Shown here: positions 27,275 through 36,022 of the stretch, piece after piece
Numbering within the stretch: position 1 is the stretch's first letter
Layout of the letters: the number at the start of each line of letters is the position of its first letter
NCBI GenBank assembly: GCA_021800255.1
Contig: JAJYZC010000002.1
Span: forward strand, 50,882 to 114,881
Reading direction: 5' to 3'
Source of the DNA: Acidobacteriota bacterium
GTDB lineage: Bacteria > Acidobacteriota > Terriglobia > Terriglobales > Acidobacteriaceae
Length of the DNA stretch: 64,000 nt
Position numbers and translations under genes: made by a program
Notes under the pieces: generated by a model
What the model was told of the DNA's origin: nothing
What the model saw: the letters and a program-made list of their open reading frames with translations, nothing else
The model's database searches: none

Positions 27275-28189
27275 ATGACTGTCCATTCCATCGCTCTCGG
27301 CAGCTTGCCTTCCAGTCCCGAGCAGGCGCGGATGTGGTGTGCCCGGCTTGAGGAGGGCGGGATTCTCTACTTTCCTGAAACCCCCGTCTCTTTCCCAGCC
27401 GAAGATCTCGAATTTCTGCTCAGCCGCCGGCAAACCGGCAGCAAGCTCCACAAAAACATAGCTTACAAACCCGGCCGTGACAGGTTGAGCGGCCTTGGCC
27501 GCGATGAGTCCGGTTCAGAAGAAGCGGGCCGGTTGCAGGCTATCCTGCGCCGCTATTCGTCCGCTGTGTCGGCGTTTCTCGCTGGTTTTCTTACCCCTTA
27601 CGGCGGTCGTTGGCGGCTCGACTTCGCCAGTTACCGCCCCATCGAAGAAAAGGGCCGCGATCTGCCCCTGCGCCGCCGCAACGATCTGCTCCACACCGAC
27701 GCTTTTCCCACGCGCCCCACGCGCGGCGCGCGCATCCTGCGCTTTTTCAATAACATCAACCCGTCTCAGACACGCAACTGGGTGGTGAGCGAGCCCTTTG
27801 CCCGCCTGCTAGGCGCTTTTACGCCCGGCAAACTGGCCCTGCCCCGCGCTGCGGACCCCCTCAGCCGCGCCGCTCGCCACATCGCCTGCGCTACAGGCCT
27901 TGGCGCGCTCGTGCCGCGCTGGAAGCGCACCCCCTACGACGAGTTCATGATGCAACTGCACAATGTGATGAAGGAAGACGCTGATTTCCAAACCACTTGC
28001 GCCAAAGAATTCGTCGAGTTCGCGCCCGGTTCCAGTTGGATGGTCTATACCGAAACCGCCTCCCACGCCGTTCTCAGCGGCCAGTACGCTCTGGAGCAAA
28101 CCTTCCTCGTCGATCCATCCGTCATGGTCATCCCCGGCTCCGCCCCCGTCGCCGTGCTCGAAAAAATGGCCGGGGAAAAGCTCACCTGA
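27275..28189 (+). CDS. Kdo hydroxylase family protein (Fe(II)/2-oxoglutarate-dependent)
   Basis: The 304-residue protein resembles KdoO, the oxygenase that hydroxylates 3-deoxy-D-manno-octulosonic acid in the LPS inner core. The probable iron-binding HxD is in NDLLHTDAFPTRPTRGARIL, and the distal His is in TETASHAVLSGQ. The segment MQLHNVMKEDADFQ is also typical of the family as I recall it. ATG 27275, with GAGG just upstream, is preferred to a start at 27218, which would overlap the preceding gene. It implies that the organism makes and modifies Kdo-containing LPS. Confidence 0.78.
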   Translation: MTVHSIALGSLPSSPEQARMWCARLEEGGILYFPETPVSFPAEDLEFLLSRRQTGSKLHKNIAYKPGRDRLSGLGRDESGSEEAGRLQAILRRYSSAVSAFLAGFLTPYGGRWRLDFASYRPIEEKGRDLPLRRRNDLLHTDAFPTRPTRGARILRFFNNINPSQTRNWVVSEPFARLLGAFTPGKLALPRAADPLSRAARHIACATGLGALVPRWKRTPYDEFMMQLHNVMKEDADFQTTCAKEFVEFAPGSSWMVYTETASHAVLSGQYALEQTFLVDPSVMVIPGSAPVAVLEKMAGEKLT

Positions 28190-28514
28190 TAGCCCCAGGC
28201 GTCTGGTCATCCTATCCTCCAGACAACTCAGAGCGCTTCCTCTCCTGCCGTATACCGTGACGCAGGAACCGATTGGCGCACTGCGCCGATCCGCGCCTAG
28301 TCCTTGCGTAACCTCATGGGTTTCGCGGCTGAACCGATAAAGCCAGTATGAACTCATGCCGGAGCGCTGCCGGAGCGGCGGGCAAGGAACCGCTCACGAA
28401 GAGGTATGCGCGGCGGCTGCCTTCGGCCGTTTTGGATAACACTAGGCCGCACACAATCTTTGACTGTCCTCGGGTTGGCAAAAGGGTTGCCCGAGGCCGC
28501 AGGGCCTGAACGAG
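28190..28514 (+). other. Structured leader region before the EAL gene
   Basis: These 325 nt contain no gene. The last 80 nt before the EAL start can form two hairpins: CGGCC with GGCCG around 28426-28450, and CCTCG..GGCAA with TTGCC-CGAGG at 28468-28496. The second lies 18 nt before the ATG. It does not match the GEMM c-di-GMP riboswitch signatures I know. Confidence 0.4.
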
Positions 28515-29900
28515 ATGCCACCAGCAGAACTAAAGGCGAACGAAGTCGATAGGCAGGAAGAGGATGCGCGGCTGGCGGCGCTGGAGGCGACGGGAATTCT
28601 CGACACCCCCTCCGAACCCAGCTTCGACGCCATTACCCGGCTGGCAGCCGAGTATTTTCGCGCCGACACCGTTCTGCTCGGCTTCGCCGACGAAAGCCGC
28701 GTGTGGATCAAATCGTACTGGGGCGAGCCAATCCGCGAGCTGCCGCGCAGCGAGCCCATCTTCGCTATGGTGCTGGCCGAGGATGGTCCGGTCATCCTTC
28801 CTGACCTTACCAAGCATCCGCGCTTCACCGGCCGGCGGATGATGATCAGGCGCCTCGCAGCAGCTTCGCTGGCCAGCGTTCCAGTGCGTTCGCCTGAAGG
28901 CCGCATTCTGGGAGTGCTCGCCATCCTTGGCGGCCAGCCGCGCCGCGCCATGGCCGTCGATGAATTGCGCATGTTAGAGAGCCTGGCGGAGATGGTAGCC
29001 AGCCAGTTAGAGCTGCGCAGGCTCCGCAAGGCATTCGACAAAAACGCGCCGAGGTCCGCGCTTCCCGTCAAGAACGGGAAGGAAGCCTGGCCGCGCAAGC
29101 CCGACCTCCGCCGCGCTCTCGATCAGCGCCAGTTCGTTCTTTACTACCAGCCTGAAGTCGAGCTCTCAACCCGCAGAATCGTCGGCCTCGAGGCCCTCAT
29201 CCGCTGGAAGCACCCCGAACGCGGCCTGATTCCGCCCATGGACTTCATCCCCCTGGCCGAAGAATCCGGGATGATCCTGCCTATCGGCGACTGGGGGCTT
29301 ACCGAAGCCTGCAACCAGATTCAAGAGTGGTGCCACGAAGATCCGCGCCATCGCTCCTTGCGCGTTTGCGTCAATCTTTCCGCCCGCCAGTTTGCGCGCG
29401 AGGGCCTGGCCGACCACGTCGAGGCCCTGTTGCGCCGCTTCGGCATCTCCAGCCGCCAGCTTGGCCTGGAGATGACTGAGTCCAGCCTGATTCCAAATAT
29501 GCACACCGCTCTCCAAGTGCTGAGCAGCCTCCGGCGCCTGGGCGTCTCCCTGCTCATGGACGACTTCGGCACCGGCTACAGCTCGCTCAGCCACCTGCAC
29601 TCGTATCCCTTTGACGTGCTCAAAATAGACCGCTCCTTCGTGGGCCGCATCACCGATGGCGAGCAGCCCCTGCAAATCGTCCGCACCATCATCGAACTGG
29701 CCCGCGTGCTGGGCATGAGCGTGGTCGCGGAGGGCATCGAAACCCACGAGCAGTACAAGCTCTTGCAGCGGCTAGGCTGCCGCTTCGGGCAGGGTTTTCT
29801 CTTTGCACGCCCCATGCCTGCGGAGGCGACAACGCAACTGCTGCGTCTCCACGGAGGCTTGCTTCCCGATTCCAAGCCCGCCACTGTGACCGCCGACTGA
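28515..29900 (+). CDS. GAF-EAL cyclic-di-GMP phosphodiesterase
   Basis: This 461-residue signalling enzyme is predicted to cleave c-di-GMP. An N-terminal GAF-like sensor (about 15-175) opens with [20 protein letters not shown]. The EAL domain (about 195-440) retains the key positions: [11 protein letters not shown] (EAL), VNLSARQ (Asn), LEMTESSL (Glu), [11 protein letters not shown] (Asp pair and loop 6), VLKIDRSFV (Lys), VAEGIET (Glu) and [11 protein letters not shown] (Gln). All look intact, so it should be active. There is no GGDEF domain and no membrane helix, so it is cytoplasmic. Confidence 0.92.
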   Translation: MPPAELKANEVDRQEEDARLAALEATGILDTPSEPSFDAITRLAAEYFRADTVLLGFADESRVWIKSYWGEPIRELPRSEPIFAMVLAEDGPVILPDLTKHPRFTGRRMMIRRLAAASLASVPVRSPEGRILGVLAILGGQPRRAMAVDELRMLESLAEMVASQLELRRLRKAFDKNAPRSALPVKNGKEAWPRKPDLRRALDQRQFVLYYQPEVELSTRRIVGLEALIRWKHPERGLIPPMDFIPLAEESGMILPIGDWGLTEACNQIQEWCHEDPRHRSLRVCVNLSARQFAREGLADHVEALLRRFGISSRQLGLEMTESSLIPNMHTALQVLSSLRRLGVSLLMDDFGTGYSSLSHLHSYPFDVLKIDRSFVGRITDGEQPLQIVRTIIELARVLGMSVVAEGIETHEQYKLLQRLGCRFGQGFLFARPMPAEATTQLLRLHGGLLPDSKPATVTAD

Positions 29901-29990
29901 CTGCGCGCTCTCGGGATTCTGCGCCATCCCGGTTTAATTTCGGGAATAACCCCATACTTTTCCTCATTTGGATTTCACACACCGCTTCGC

Positions 29991-30698
29991 ATGGGAATCT
30001 TCTCACCCTCGCTGCCGCCCTGCGCTATCCTCCAAGCCATGCAGCAGCCAGCCGCATCCACGCCCTCCCCTACAACCCCCAACTTTGCGGGTTTACTGGC
30101 TGCCCTGGCCGCGCCCGCACCTCCGCCAGCCGATCATCCCTCCTCATGGAAAGACGACGATCTCGCCGCTGATGTGGCCACGCTCAGCTATGAGCATGCC
30201 CTGCGCGCCCACGCGCGCTACAAACCGTCCAATTCCGACGCTTGGCTGAAACCGCAGCCCACCGGCTCCATTGCTGGCGGCACGGCGCCGCCGGACGCGC
30301 CAGCCGTGAGCGGCGCCATGCCAACCCAGCCTGCCGCCGCTGCCTGGAACGCGGATGGGAGCGCGGACCAACAGGCTCCAGCGCAGCATAGCCAGCCCAC
30401 GGCGCCTGATTCACCAAGGAAACTTGCCAGCGTGACCATCCGCATGACCGGGGAGGAGTGCGCGCAGTTGCACCAGCGCGCCGCCGAGGCCGGGCTCACC
30501 GTCTCCGCTTACCTGCGCTCCTGCACCTTTGAGGCCGAGGCTCTCCGCGCAGAGGTGAAAGAAACATTAGCCCGCCTGCGTGCAGCCGCCTCCGCGGAAA
30601 AGCCCGCCGCGCCGCCTCCCGCCCGGCATTCCAGGAGGGGACGGCTGGCGCGCCTCCTGATGCCGTGGCGTTCCGGCTCTGGCGCCGCCCGTGCGTAA
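29991..30698 (+). CDS. Ribbon-helix-helix protein with long Pro/Ala-rich N-terminal region
   Basis: In this 235-residue protein the first 140 residues are low-complexity, rich in Pro, Ala and Gln. A compact segment at about 143-195 (SVTIRMTGEECAQLHQRAAE, then GLTVSAYLRSC) looks like the ribbon-helix-helix DNA-binding fold of MobC and CopG-type proteins. A basic tail (RHSRRGRLARLLMPWRSG) could bind membrane or nucleic acid. No mobilisation genes are nearby, so a chromosomal DNA-binding role is more likely than plasmid transfer. The start could also be ATG 30039. Its stop abuts that of the convergent methyltransferase gene. Confidence 0.6.
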   Translation: MGIFSPSLPPCAILQAMQQPAASTPSPTTPNFAGLLAALAAPAPPPADHPSSWKDDDLAADVATLSYEHALRAHARYKPSNSDAWLKPQPTGSIAGGTAPPDAPAVSGAMPTQPAAAAWNADGSADQQAPAQHSQPTAPDSPRKLASVTIRMTGEECAQLHQRAAEAGLTVSAYLRSCTFEAEALRAEVKETLARLRAAASAEKPAAPPPARHSRRGRLARLLMPWRSGSGAARA

Positions 30699-32129
30699 CT
30701 ACTCGACTTCGAGCACCAGGCACTTCAGGTATTCGGTCTCAGGCAGATTGAGCACCACGGGATGATCGGGTGCGGCGCCGCGCCGCTCGAGCAACCGCAC
30801 GCGCCGTCCGGCATCGGCCGCGGCTGAGGCGACGGCGCCTTCGAGGTCAGCCCACGCCACATGGTGCGAGCAGGAGCAGCTCACCAGCAGCCCGCCGGGA
30901 TTTGCCATGAGCAGGGCGCGCAGGTTCAGCTCTTTGTAGCCGCGCAGCGCGCCTGCGACGGCGCGTTTGGTCTTAGCGAAGGCCGGCGGATCGAGAACGA
31001 TGGCGTCGAATCGCTTGCCCGCAGCGGACCAGTCGCGCAGAATCTCGAAAGCGCCGGCCTCGATCCACTCCACCTGAGCAGCGAGGCAGGCGCGATTGGC
31101 TTCGAGGTTCCGCTCCGCTACCTCCAGCGAGGCGCGTGAGGCGTCTATGCCAGTGACCTGCCGGCAGACCTGGGCCAGGTGCAGCGCAAAGCCGCCTTGG
31201 TAGCAGAACACATCCAGGGCGCGGCCCTCAAAACCTGGGTTCGCCGCGCCCAGCCGCCGCGCCCACTCCCGCGCGGCGGCGTAGTTCATCCGCTGGTCGA
31301 GAAATGCGCCGGTCTTCTGGCCGGCATTGGCGTCGTAGTGAAAAGCCAGACCATTTAGCCGGAACTGCGTGCTGGCCACGGCCTTTGCAGGGCCGGCAAA
31401 CCACAGCGGCTCGGGATTCGGCGCGGGCAGACCTTCGAGCTCGCGCACCCGCGCATCGGGCCGCTCCCAAATCGCCGCAGGCGTCAGTTCTTCCCGGAGC
31501 ACGCGCACACACCTCTCACGCACCCCTGCGGCGAGCAGACCCTTGGTCAGCAGTTGCAGAATAAGCAGGCCGCCGTACTTGTCCGCTACCACGCCGGGCA
31601 ACTCGTCGGCCTCGCTGAAGCACAGCCGGCAGGCGTCGTTTTCCTCGTCCAGGAGCGGCCTCCGCCGCGCGATGGCTCGCCGCAGCCGCGCCTCTAAAAG
31701 CTCCAGCCACGCGGCTTCGTCAATCGCCTCGCGCGACACCATGCGCAAGGCAATCTGCGACGCCGGACTGTAAAGCGCCGTTCCCAGCAGAAGGCCGCGG
31801 TGGTCGCCCACCGTCACCAGCGCCGATGGGCCGTCGATGCCGCCGGGGCCGGCATCGGGCAGCGTAATCGATTCCACGTCTGAGGCGTAGACCCACAGAT
31901 GACCGCTGCGCAGCCGTTCGGCGGCGCGCCCATTCACCACGGCTCCCGCAGCCAGTGGCGGCAATTCAGCCCTGGGAGTTTTAAAACCTGCGCCTCGCCG
32001 TGCGTCCCGCTTCTCCACCGGCTGGGGCAGTGAATTGCGCTTCGGAACTGACGCAGCCGGCGCGTCTGACCGCCCTGCCGTATGCGTTTCCCGGTTTCGA
32101 TCCAGCCGTGATCTCTGCGTCCTCGCCAT
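30699..32129 (-). CDS. Class I SAM-dependent rRNA methyltransferase, RlmI-like
   Basis: This 476-residue protein is related to RlmI/YccW, which methylates cytosine C5 in 23S rRNA. A basic linker of about 55 residues is followed by a PUA-type domain (RLRSGHLWVYASDVES), then the Rossmann domain with ALDVFCYQGGFALHLA for SAM binding and the catalytic stretch VLDPPAFAKTK. A SCSCSHHV segment follows. The N-terminal basic extension is longer than in RlmI. ATG 32129 with GGAG is preferred to 32189. The gene lies downstream of mutS2 on the same strand. Confidence 0.87.
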   Translation of the reverse strand: MARTQRSRLDRNRETHTAGRSDAPAASVPKRNSLPQPVEKRDARRGAGFKTPRAELPPLAAGAVVNGRAAERLRSGHLWVYASDVESITLPDAGPGGIDGPSALVTVGDHRGLLLGTALYSPASQIALRMVSREAIDEAAWLELLEARLRRAIARRRPLLDEENDACRLCFSEADELPGVVADKYGGLLILQLLTKGLLAAGVRERCVRVLREELTPAAIWERPDARVRELEGLPAPNPEPLWFAGPAKAVASTQFRLNGLAFHYDANAGQKTGAFLDQRMNYAAAREWARRLGAANPGFEGRALDVFCYQGGFALHLAQVCRQVTGIDASRASLEVAERNLEANRACLAAQVEWIEAGAFEILRDWSAAGKRFDAIVLDPPAFAKTKRAVAGALRGYKELNLRALLMANPGGLLVSCSCSHHVAWADLEGAVASAAADAGRRVRLLERRGAAPDHPVVLNLPETEYLKCLVLEVE

Positions 32130-32174
32130 AAACTCCAAGAGTATTACGTCTAAGCCCGTGAGCAAAAGCAGACA

Positions 32175-32200
32175 GCGGGTCAGTCGCAAAACTGGCCCGC
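32175..32200 (-). terminator. Hairpin between mutS2 and the methyltransferase gene
   Basis: GCGGGTCAGT and ACTGGCCCGC form a 10-bp stem around CGCAAA with one wobble or mismatch. On the minus strand it follows mutS2 by about 130 nt and is followed by CTTTT a few bases later. It could terminate mutS2 transcription. Confidence 0.4.
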
Positions 32201-32330
32201 AGGGAACCCCGCCTCAATCAGCGTCCATCCGCTGCGCAAAGCTCCTTGATGAAACCAAGTGGATCAAGCACGAGAGGAATTGCCCTTCGCTCTTCTCCGC
32301 ATTGGCGCCTCTCCCCTGCCTATTGGCGAG

Positions 32331-34847
32331 CTATTGGCGGAGATCGACGAGGGTTGCGCCCTGGCCGCCTTCGTTCTGCGGGGCTTCTTCGATTCCCGCT
32401 ACATGCGGATGTTTTTTGAGGAACTCGCGCACGCCGCGGCGGAGAATGCCTGCGCCGTGGCCGTGAATGACGCGGACGCGCGCAAGGCCGGCGAGAAAGG
32501 CGCGGTCAAGATACTTCTCCAGCTCCCCGGTGGCTTCATCCACCGTGCGGCCGATGAGGTTGATCTCCATGCGCAGATCGCCGGCGGAGGCGCTGGAGAC
32601 GGAGACGTGAACGCCTTCTTGCTTGCGCACGGCGGCAAGGGGAGTTTCCTTCCCAGTATCTCCACCAAGAGCTGAGGGTGCGGAGCACTCGTCGCGGCGG
32701 ACGCGCATCTTGATGGGACCGAGAGCGACCTCGAAAAGGTCCTTCTCCACTTCGCGCTGAACGACAGCGATGCGGTTCATGGATTTGAGGAGCACGCGGT
32801 CGCCGGGCGCGATATGACGCAGCAGATGCGGTTGAGCGTTGGCGTCTCCCTGATCCGCGCCGGTGCGGTGCGCGACGACGGCCTGATTGAAGGTCTCCTG
32901 AAACTCGCGGCGCAGGCGGTGAATGCGGCGCTCGGCTTCTTTGGACAATTTTTGCTGTGCCGCGCGGTCCTCTATGGCGCGCACGTTCTCCCGCATCTGG
33001 AACTCGAAGTCCTTGAGCAGCGAGGCGAGCTTTTGTTCGAGCTGGCGGGTGCGGTTGCGCAGTTCGATGTCGCCCTCGCGGGCCAGCCGGGCGCGCTCCT
33101 GATTGAGGGCATACTGCTGCTCGCGAACGGCCTTGCGGTCCGCTTCGAGCGCAACCAGTTGGTTGTGGAGCTTTTCGAGGAAGCGGGCGACGTCAGCCTG
33201 CTGCGAGCCGAGGCGCATGCGGGCGGCGGCAATGATGGCGGGATTGAGGCCCAGGCGCTCGGCGGTCTGGATGCCGGCCGAGGCGCCGGGAACGCCGAGA
33301 TGGAACTGGTAGTTGGGAGCGAGGGTAAGCTCGTCCATGCCAGCTGCGGCGTTGCGCACGCCGGGAGTGTTGGCGGCGTAGACCTTGAGCGCGGTGTGGT
33401 GGGTGGAGATGAGCGACCACGCGCCAGCGGCAAGAAAGTGATGAGCGACGGCGACGGCCAGCGCGGCGCCCTCCTCGGGATCGGTGGAGGAGCCGAGTTC
33501 GTCGAGCAGGACCAGCGAACGCGGGCCGGCGAGGCGCGAGAGGCGATCAAGGTTGAGGATGTGCGCGGAGAAGGTGGAGAGTGCGGCCTCAATGGATTGC
33601 GCGTCGCCGATGTCGGCGAGGAAGGCGGTGAAGACCGGAAAGACGGCGGCCGCAGCCGGAACGGGAATGCCGGCTTGAGCCATCATGGCCAGCAAGGCCG
33701 TGGTCTTGAGAGCCACAGTTTTGCCTCCCGTGTTCGGGCCGCTGACGATGAGCTGGCAGGCTTCGGAGGTAAGTTCGAGCGTGAGTGGAACGACGGTTGC
33801 GCCAGGCGGCGCGCCGGCGGAGCGCAGACGCTTTTCCAGTAGCGGATGGCGCGCGCCTTCCAGTTGTAATCGCTCCGGCGAGAAGGCCGGCGGAACACAG
33901 TTGTAGCTGCGGCCAAAACTGGCCCGGGCGAGAAGGCTGTCAACGGCGGTGAGGACGCGCGCGCCCGTAACGAGCGCCGGCGAGCAGACCGCGACCTGAG
34001 CGGTGAGCGCAACGAGGATGCGGTGCATCTCGACCTGCTCCTCCTCAATGAGGCGGACCAAATCGTTGTTCTGCTCGATGGTTTCCAGTGGCTCGACGTA
34101 GACGGTTTGGCCGGAGGAGCTGGTGCCGTGAATCACGCCGGTGATGCGCCGCTTAAGCTCAGAGCGGACGGGAATGACGAAGCGCTCGCCGCGAATGGTG
34201 ATGAGATCGTCCTGCGTAGCGCCCTCGCCGGAGAGCTTGTGCAAAGCCGCGCGGAGGGTTTCTTCAATCAGCTTTTGCTGGCGCTCCTGCTCGCGGCGCA
34301 GCCGGCGCAGCTCGGGCGAGGCGTTGTCGGCCAGCGAGCCATCGGGCTGGATGGTGCGCTCGATGGACGCGGCGAGCTGCGTCAGCGGGGAATGCTTGGC
34401 GCTGCCACCCGAGCCGCCTGGCGCAGCGGCAGCGAGCCGAGAGGAGAGATCAGAGAGCGCGGGCAATTTGCCGATCAGGCGCGCCGGAGGATCAGCGAGC
34501 AGCCCTTGCCACGCGGCTACGCTGGCGGCCAGGCGGGCAATGGCCTGGAGCTCGGCAGCCTCAAGGGCCGCGCCGGGAATGCAGGCCGTGGCCGCCAGCG
34601 CGGTGGGATCGAAGAGGCCGCCGAGGGCGACGGAGACTTGCTCTTCGAGGAGCAGACGAGCTTCTGCCGTTAGTTGGTGCTGGAGGGCGATCCACGGCTC
34701 ATCGGTAGAGGGATGGAGGGCGAGAATAGCGTCCCGGCCGGCGGATGAAGCGGCGAAGCTAGAGACCAGCGCCAGCAGCGGCTCCCACTCGAGCGCGGCC
34801 AAATCGGCGTGCTGGACGGGCGACGGGATGGGATCGAGCAAAGACAC
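32331..34847 (-). CDS. mutS2: Endonuclease MutS2
   Basis: MutS2 is a MutS paralogue that resolves branched DNA and rescues collided ribosomes; it is not part of mismatch repair. The 838-residue protein has the clamp/lever region, then the ATPase with Walker A SGPNTGGKT and Walker B LVLLDELGSSTDPEEG. A long coiled coil (about 530-660, LEADRKAVREQQYALNQERA) follows, with a C-terminal Smr nuclease domain holding the VIHGHGAGILRRGVREFL signature. Length is usual for the family. The mismatch-binding domain I of MutS is absent, as expected. Confidence 0.95.
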   Translation of the reverse strand: MSLLDPIPSPVQHADLAALEWEPLLALVSSFAASSAGRDAILALHPSTDEPWIALQHQLTAEARLLLEEQVSVALGGLFDPTALAATACIPGAALEAAELQAIARLAASVAAWQGLLADPPARLIGKLPALSDLSSRLAAAAPGGSGGSAKHSPLTQLAASIERTIQPDGSLADNASPELRRLRREQERQQKLIEETLRAALHKLSGEGATQDDLITIRGERFVIPVRSELKRRITGVIHGTSSSGQTVYVEPLETIEQNNDLVRLIEEEQVEMHRILVALTAQVAVCSPALVTGARVLTAVDSLLARASFGRSYNCVPPAFSPERLQLEGARHPLLEKRLRSAGAPPGATVVPLTLELTSEACQLIVSGPNTGGKTVALKTTALLAMMAQAGIPVPAAAAVFPVFTAFLADIGDAQSIEAALSTFSAHILNLDRLSRLAGPRSLVLLDELGSSTDPEEGAALAVAVAHHFLAAGAWSLISTHHTALKVYAANTPGVRNAAAGMDELTLAPNYQFHLGVPGASAGIQTAERLGLNPAIIAAARMRLGSQQADVARFLEKLHNQLVALEADRKAVREQQYALNQERARLAREGDIELRNRTRQLEQKLASLLKDFEFQMRENVRAIEDRAAQQKLSKEAERRIHRLRREFQETFNQAVVAHRTGADQGDANAQPHLLRHIAPGDRVLLKSMNRIAVVQREVEKDLFEVALGPIKMRVRRDECSAPSALGGDTGKETPLAAVRKQEGVHVSVSSASAGDLRMEINLIGRTVDEATGELEKYLDRAFLAGLARVRVIHGHGAGILRRGVREFLKKHPHVAGIEEAPQNEGGQGATLVDLRQ

Positions 34848-34994
34848 GTCTTTTCTCTAGTACGATTCGACAGCCCGGGCCTTGAGAGGGCGCCACGCCG
34901 GCTCGTGAATCGGAAATAGAAGGCGGCGCTTGTGTCGTTGCCGCGCGCAAAGATCCCTGCGGAGAAGCCGGCCGCCACCGGCGCGCAATCACGC

Positions 34995-35339
34995 TCAAGA
35001 GGTTGAGCCAGCAGCCGCTGCCGGTGCAGCGGTAGCAGGGCTGCTGCTTTTGTCGCCTACAGCTTTTGGCTCCGCCTTTTTCTCCGTCTTATCGCCTGCC
35101 GCGCCCGCAGTTTCCGGCTCCGCCTTCTTGGCAGACGAATCGGAGGCTGCGCCGGCGGCGTGGTGACCGTAGTCGTTCGCATACCACCCGCTACCCACGA
35201 ACTTCAGACCCGGTGCGGTGAGCGGGCGCTCCAGCGCGCCCCCGCACTTGGGGCATTCTGTGACCGGCTCATCGCTGAACCTCTGGATTTTTTCAAAGTG
35301 GTAGCCACACTGCGTACAACGATACGGATACAGCGGCAA
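34995..35339 (-). CDS. FmdB-type zinc ribbon protein
   Basis: This 114-residue protein has an N-terminal FmdB/CxxC zinc ribbon: MPLYPYRCTQCGYHFE supplies the first Cys pair (C8, C11) and ECPKCGG the second (C29, C32). The C-terminal 60 residues are low-complexity Lys/Ala/Glu. The start is TTG at 35339, with GGAGGG and AAGGAA upstream. Function is not established for the family; FmdB was named from amidase gene clusters and may be regulatory. A strong inverted repeat lies just upstream. Confidence 0.85.
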   Translation of the reverse strand: MPLYPYRCTQCGYHFEKIQRFSDEPVTECPKCGGALERPLTAPGLKFVGSGWYANDYGHHAAGAASDSSAKKAEPETAGAAGDKTEKKAEPKAVGDKSSSPATAAPAAAAGSTS

Positions 35340-35353
35340 GGTTCCTTACCCTC

Positions 35354-35392
35354 CCTGCGATAAAATCCTCACACCCTTATTTTATCGGCAGG
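35354..35392. promoter_or_regulatory. Long inverted repeat upstream of the zinc ribbon gene
   Basis: CCTGC-GATAAAAT and ATTTTATC-G-GCAGG form an inverted repeat of 13 bp with one bulge, around CCTCACACCCTT. It lies 14 nt before the TTG start of the FmdB-like gene. It may be an operator, or a terminator separating this gene from the IS debris upstream. Confidence 0.5.
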
Positions 35393-35430
35393 ACGGCAAA
35401 TAGATGCAATTTCACTGTGAAGCGTAACAA

Positions 35431-35538
35431 CTAGGTCCACGAAAACCTCCTGCGCAGGACCGCACCGCCGCGCTCGCTCAGACCTGCTGCGTGAAATACT
35501 GCTTTGCCGTGATCAATGCCGAGTGTGTGTAATTCCAT
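35431..35538 (-). mobile_element. IS110-family transposase N-terminal fragment
   Basis: On the minus strand a 35-codon frame reads MELHTLGIDHGKAVFH..., the start of IS110-family (DEDD) transposases, including the first catalytic Asp in GIDxGK. It stops after about 35 residues at TAG; a full transposase is 300-400 residues. No other IS110 domain is found next to it. This is a dead remnant. Confidence 0.75.
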
Positions 35539-35704
35539 GGGATTGCTCTCCTCCTGCGCTTTTTATATCCCCAGCTTCTTGTGGAAGAGCGGCGGACCAT
35601 CCCATTCAGCAGACGACGCTGCAACAGATCGGCCCGCTGATCCGCGAGCTCGTCGAGCATCGCAACCTGATCCAACAACGCATCGACCGCGAGGAGAAAT
35701 CCGC

Positions 35705-35964
35705 ATGAATCGGATCGAACTCCATCGCGCCCTGCGTCCATTGCGGCTGGGCGGCATGGCAGCCACGCTGGAAACGCGCCTCAAACAGGCGCAAGCTGAC
35801 GCATGGCGCCCATCGACCTGATCTCCACACTGGTCTCAGACGAACTGGCCTGCCGCAGCAAGCGGCTGCTGGAGAGACACCACCAACAAGCGCAGTTCCG
35901 CGACAACGACAATCGCCTGGACAACTTCGACTTCCAGTTCAACCTTTTGCAACCGGGCCGATAA
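35705..35964 (+). pseudogene. Frameshifted IS21-family istB fragment
   Basis: The first frame (ATG 35705) reads MNRIELHRALRPLRLGGMAA, an IstB-like N terminus. After a frameshift near 35800 another frame continues with APIDLISTLVSDELACRSKR and ends LDNFDFQFN plus a few residues at a TAA. That segment is typical of IstB just before its AAA domain, which is absent. The upstream frame stops at TGA overlapping the ATG (ATGA), the overlap expected for istA-istB. The element is broken and inactive. Confidence 0.78.
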
Positions 35965-36022
35965 AAACAGAGGCCGCCCACGCCGGGACGGCCTCTCATG
36001 TACTGTTGCGTGCGGCGCTTTT

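Noticed and set aside
29991..30698. Plasmid mobilisation protein MobC
   Set aside because: Only the ribbon-helix-helix segment is similar; there is no relaxase, oriT or other mobilisation gene nearby.
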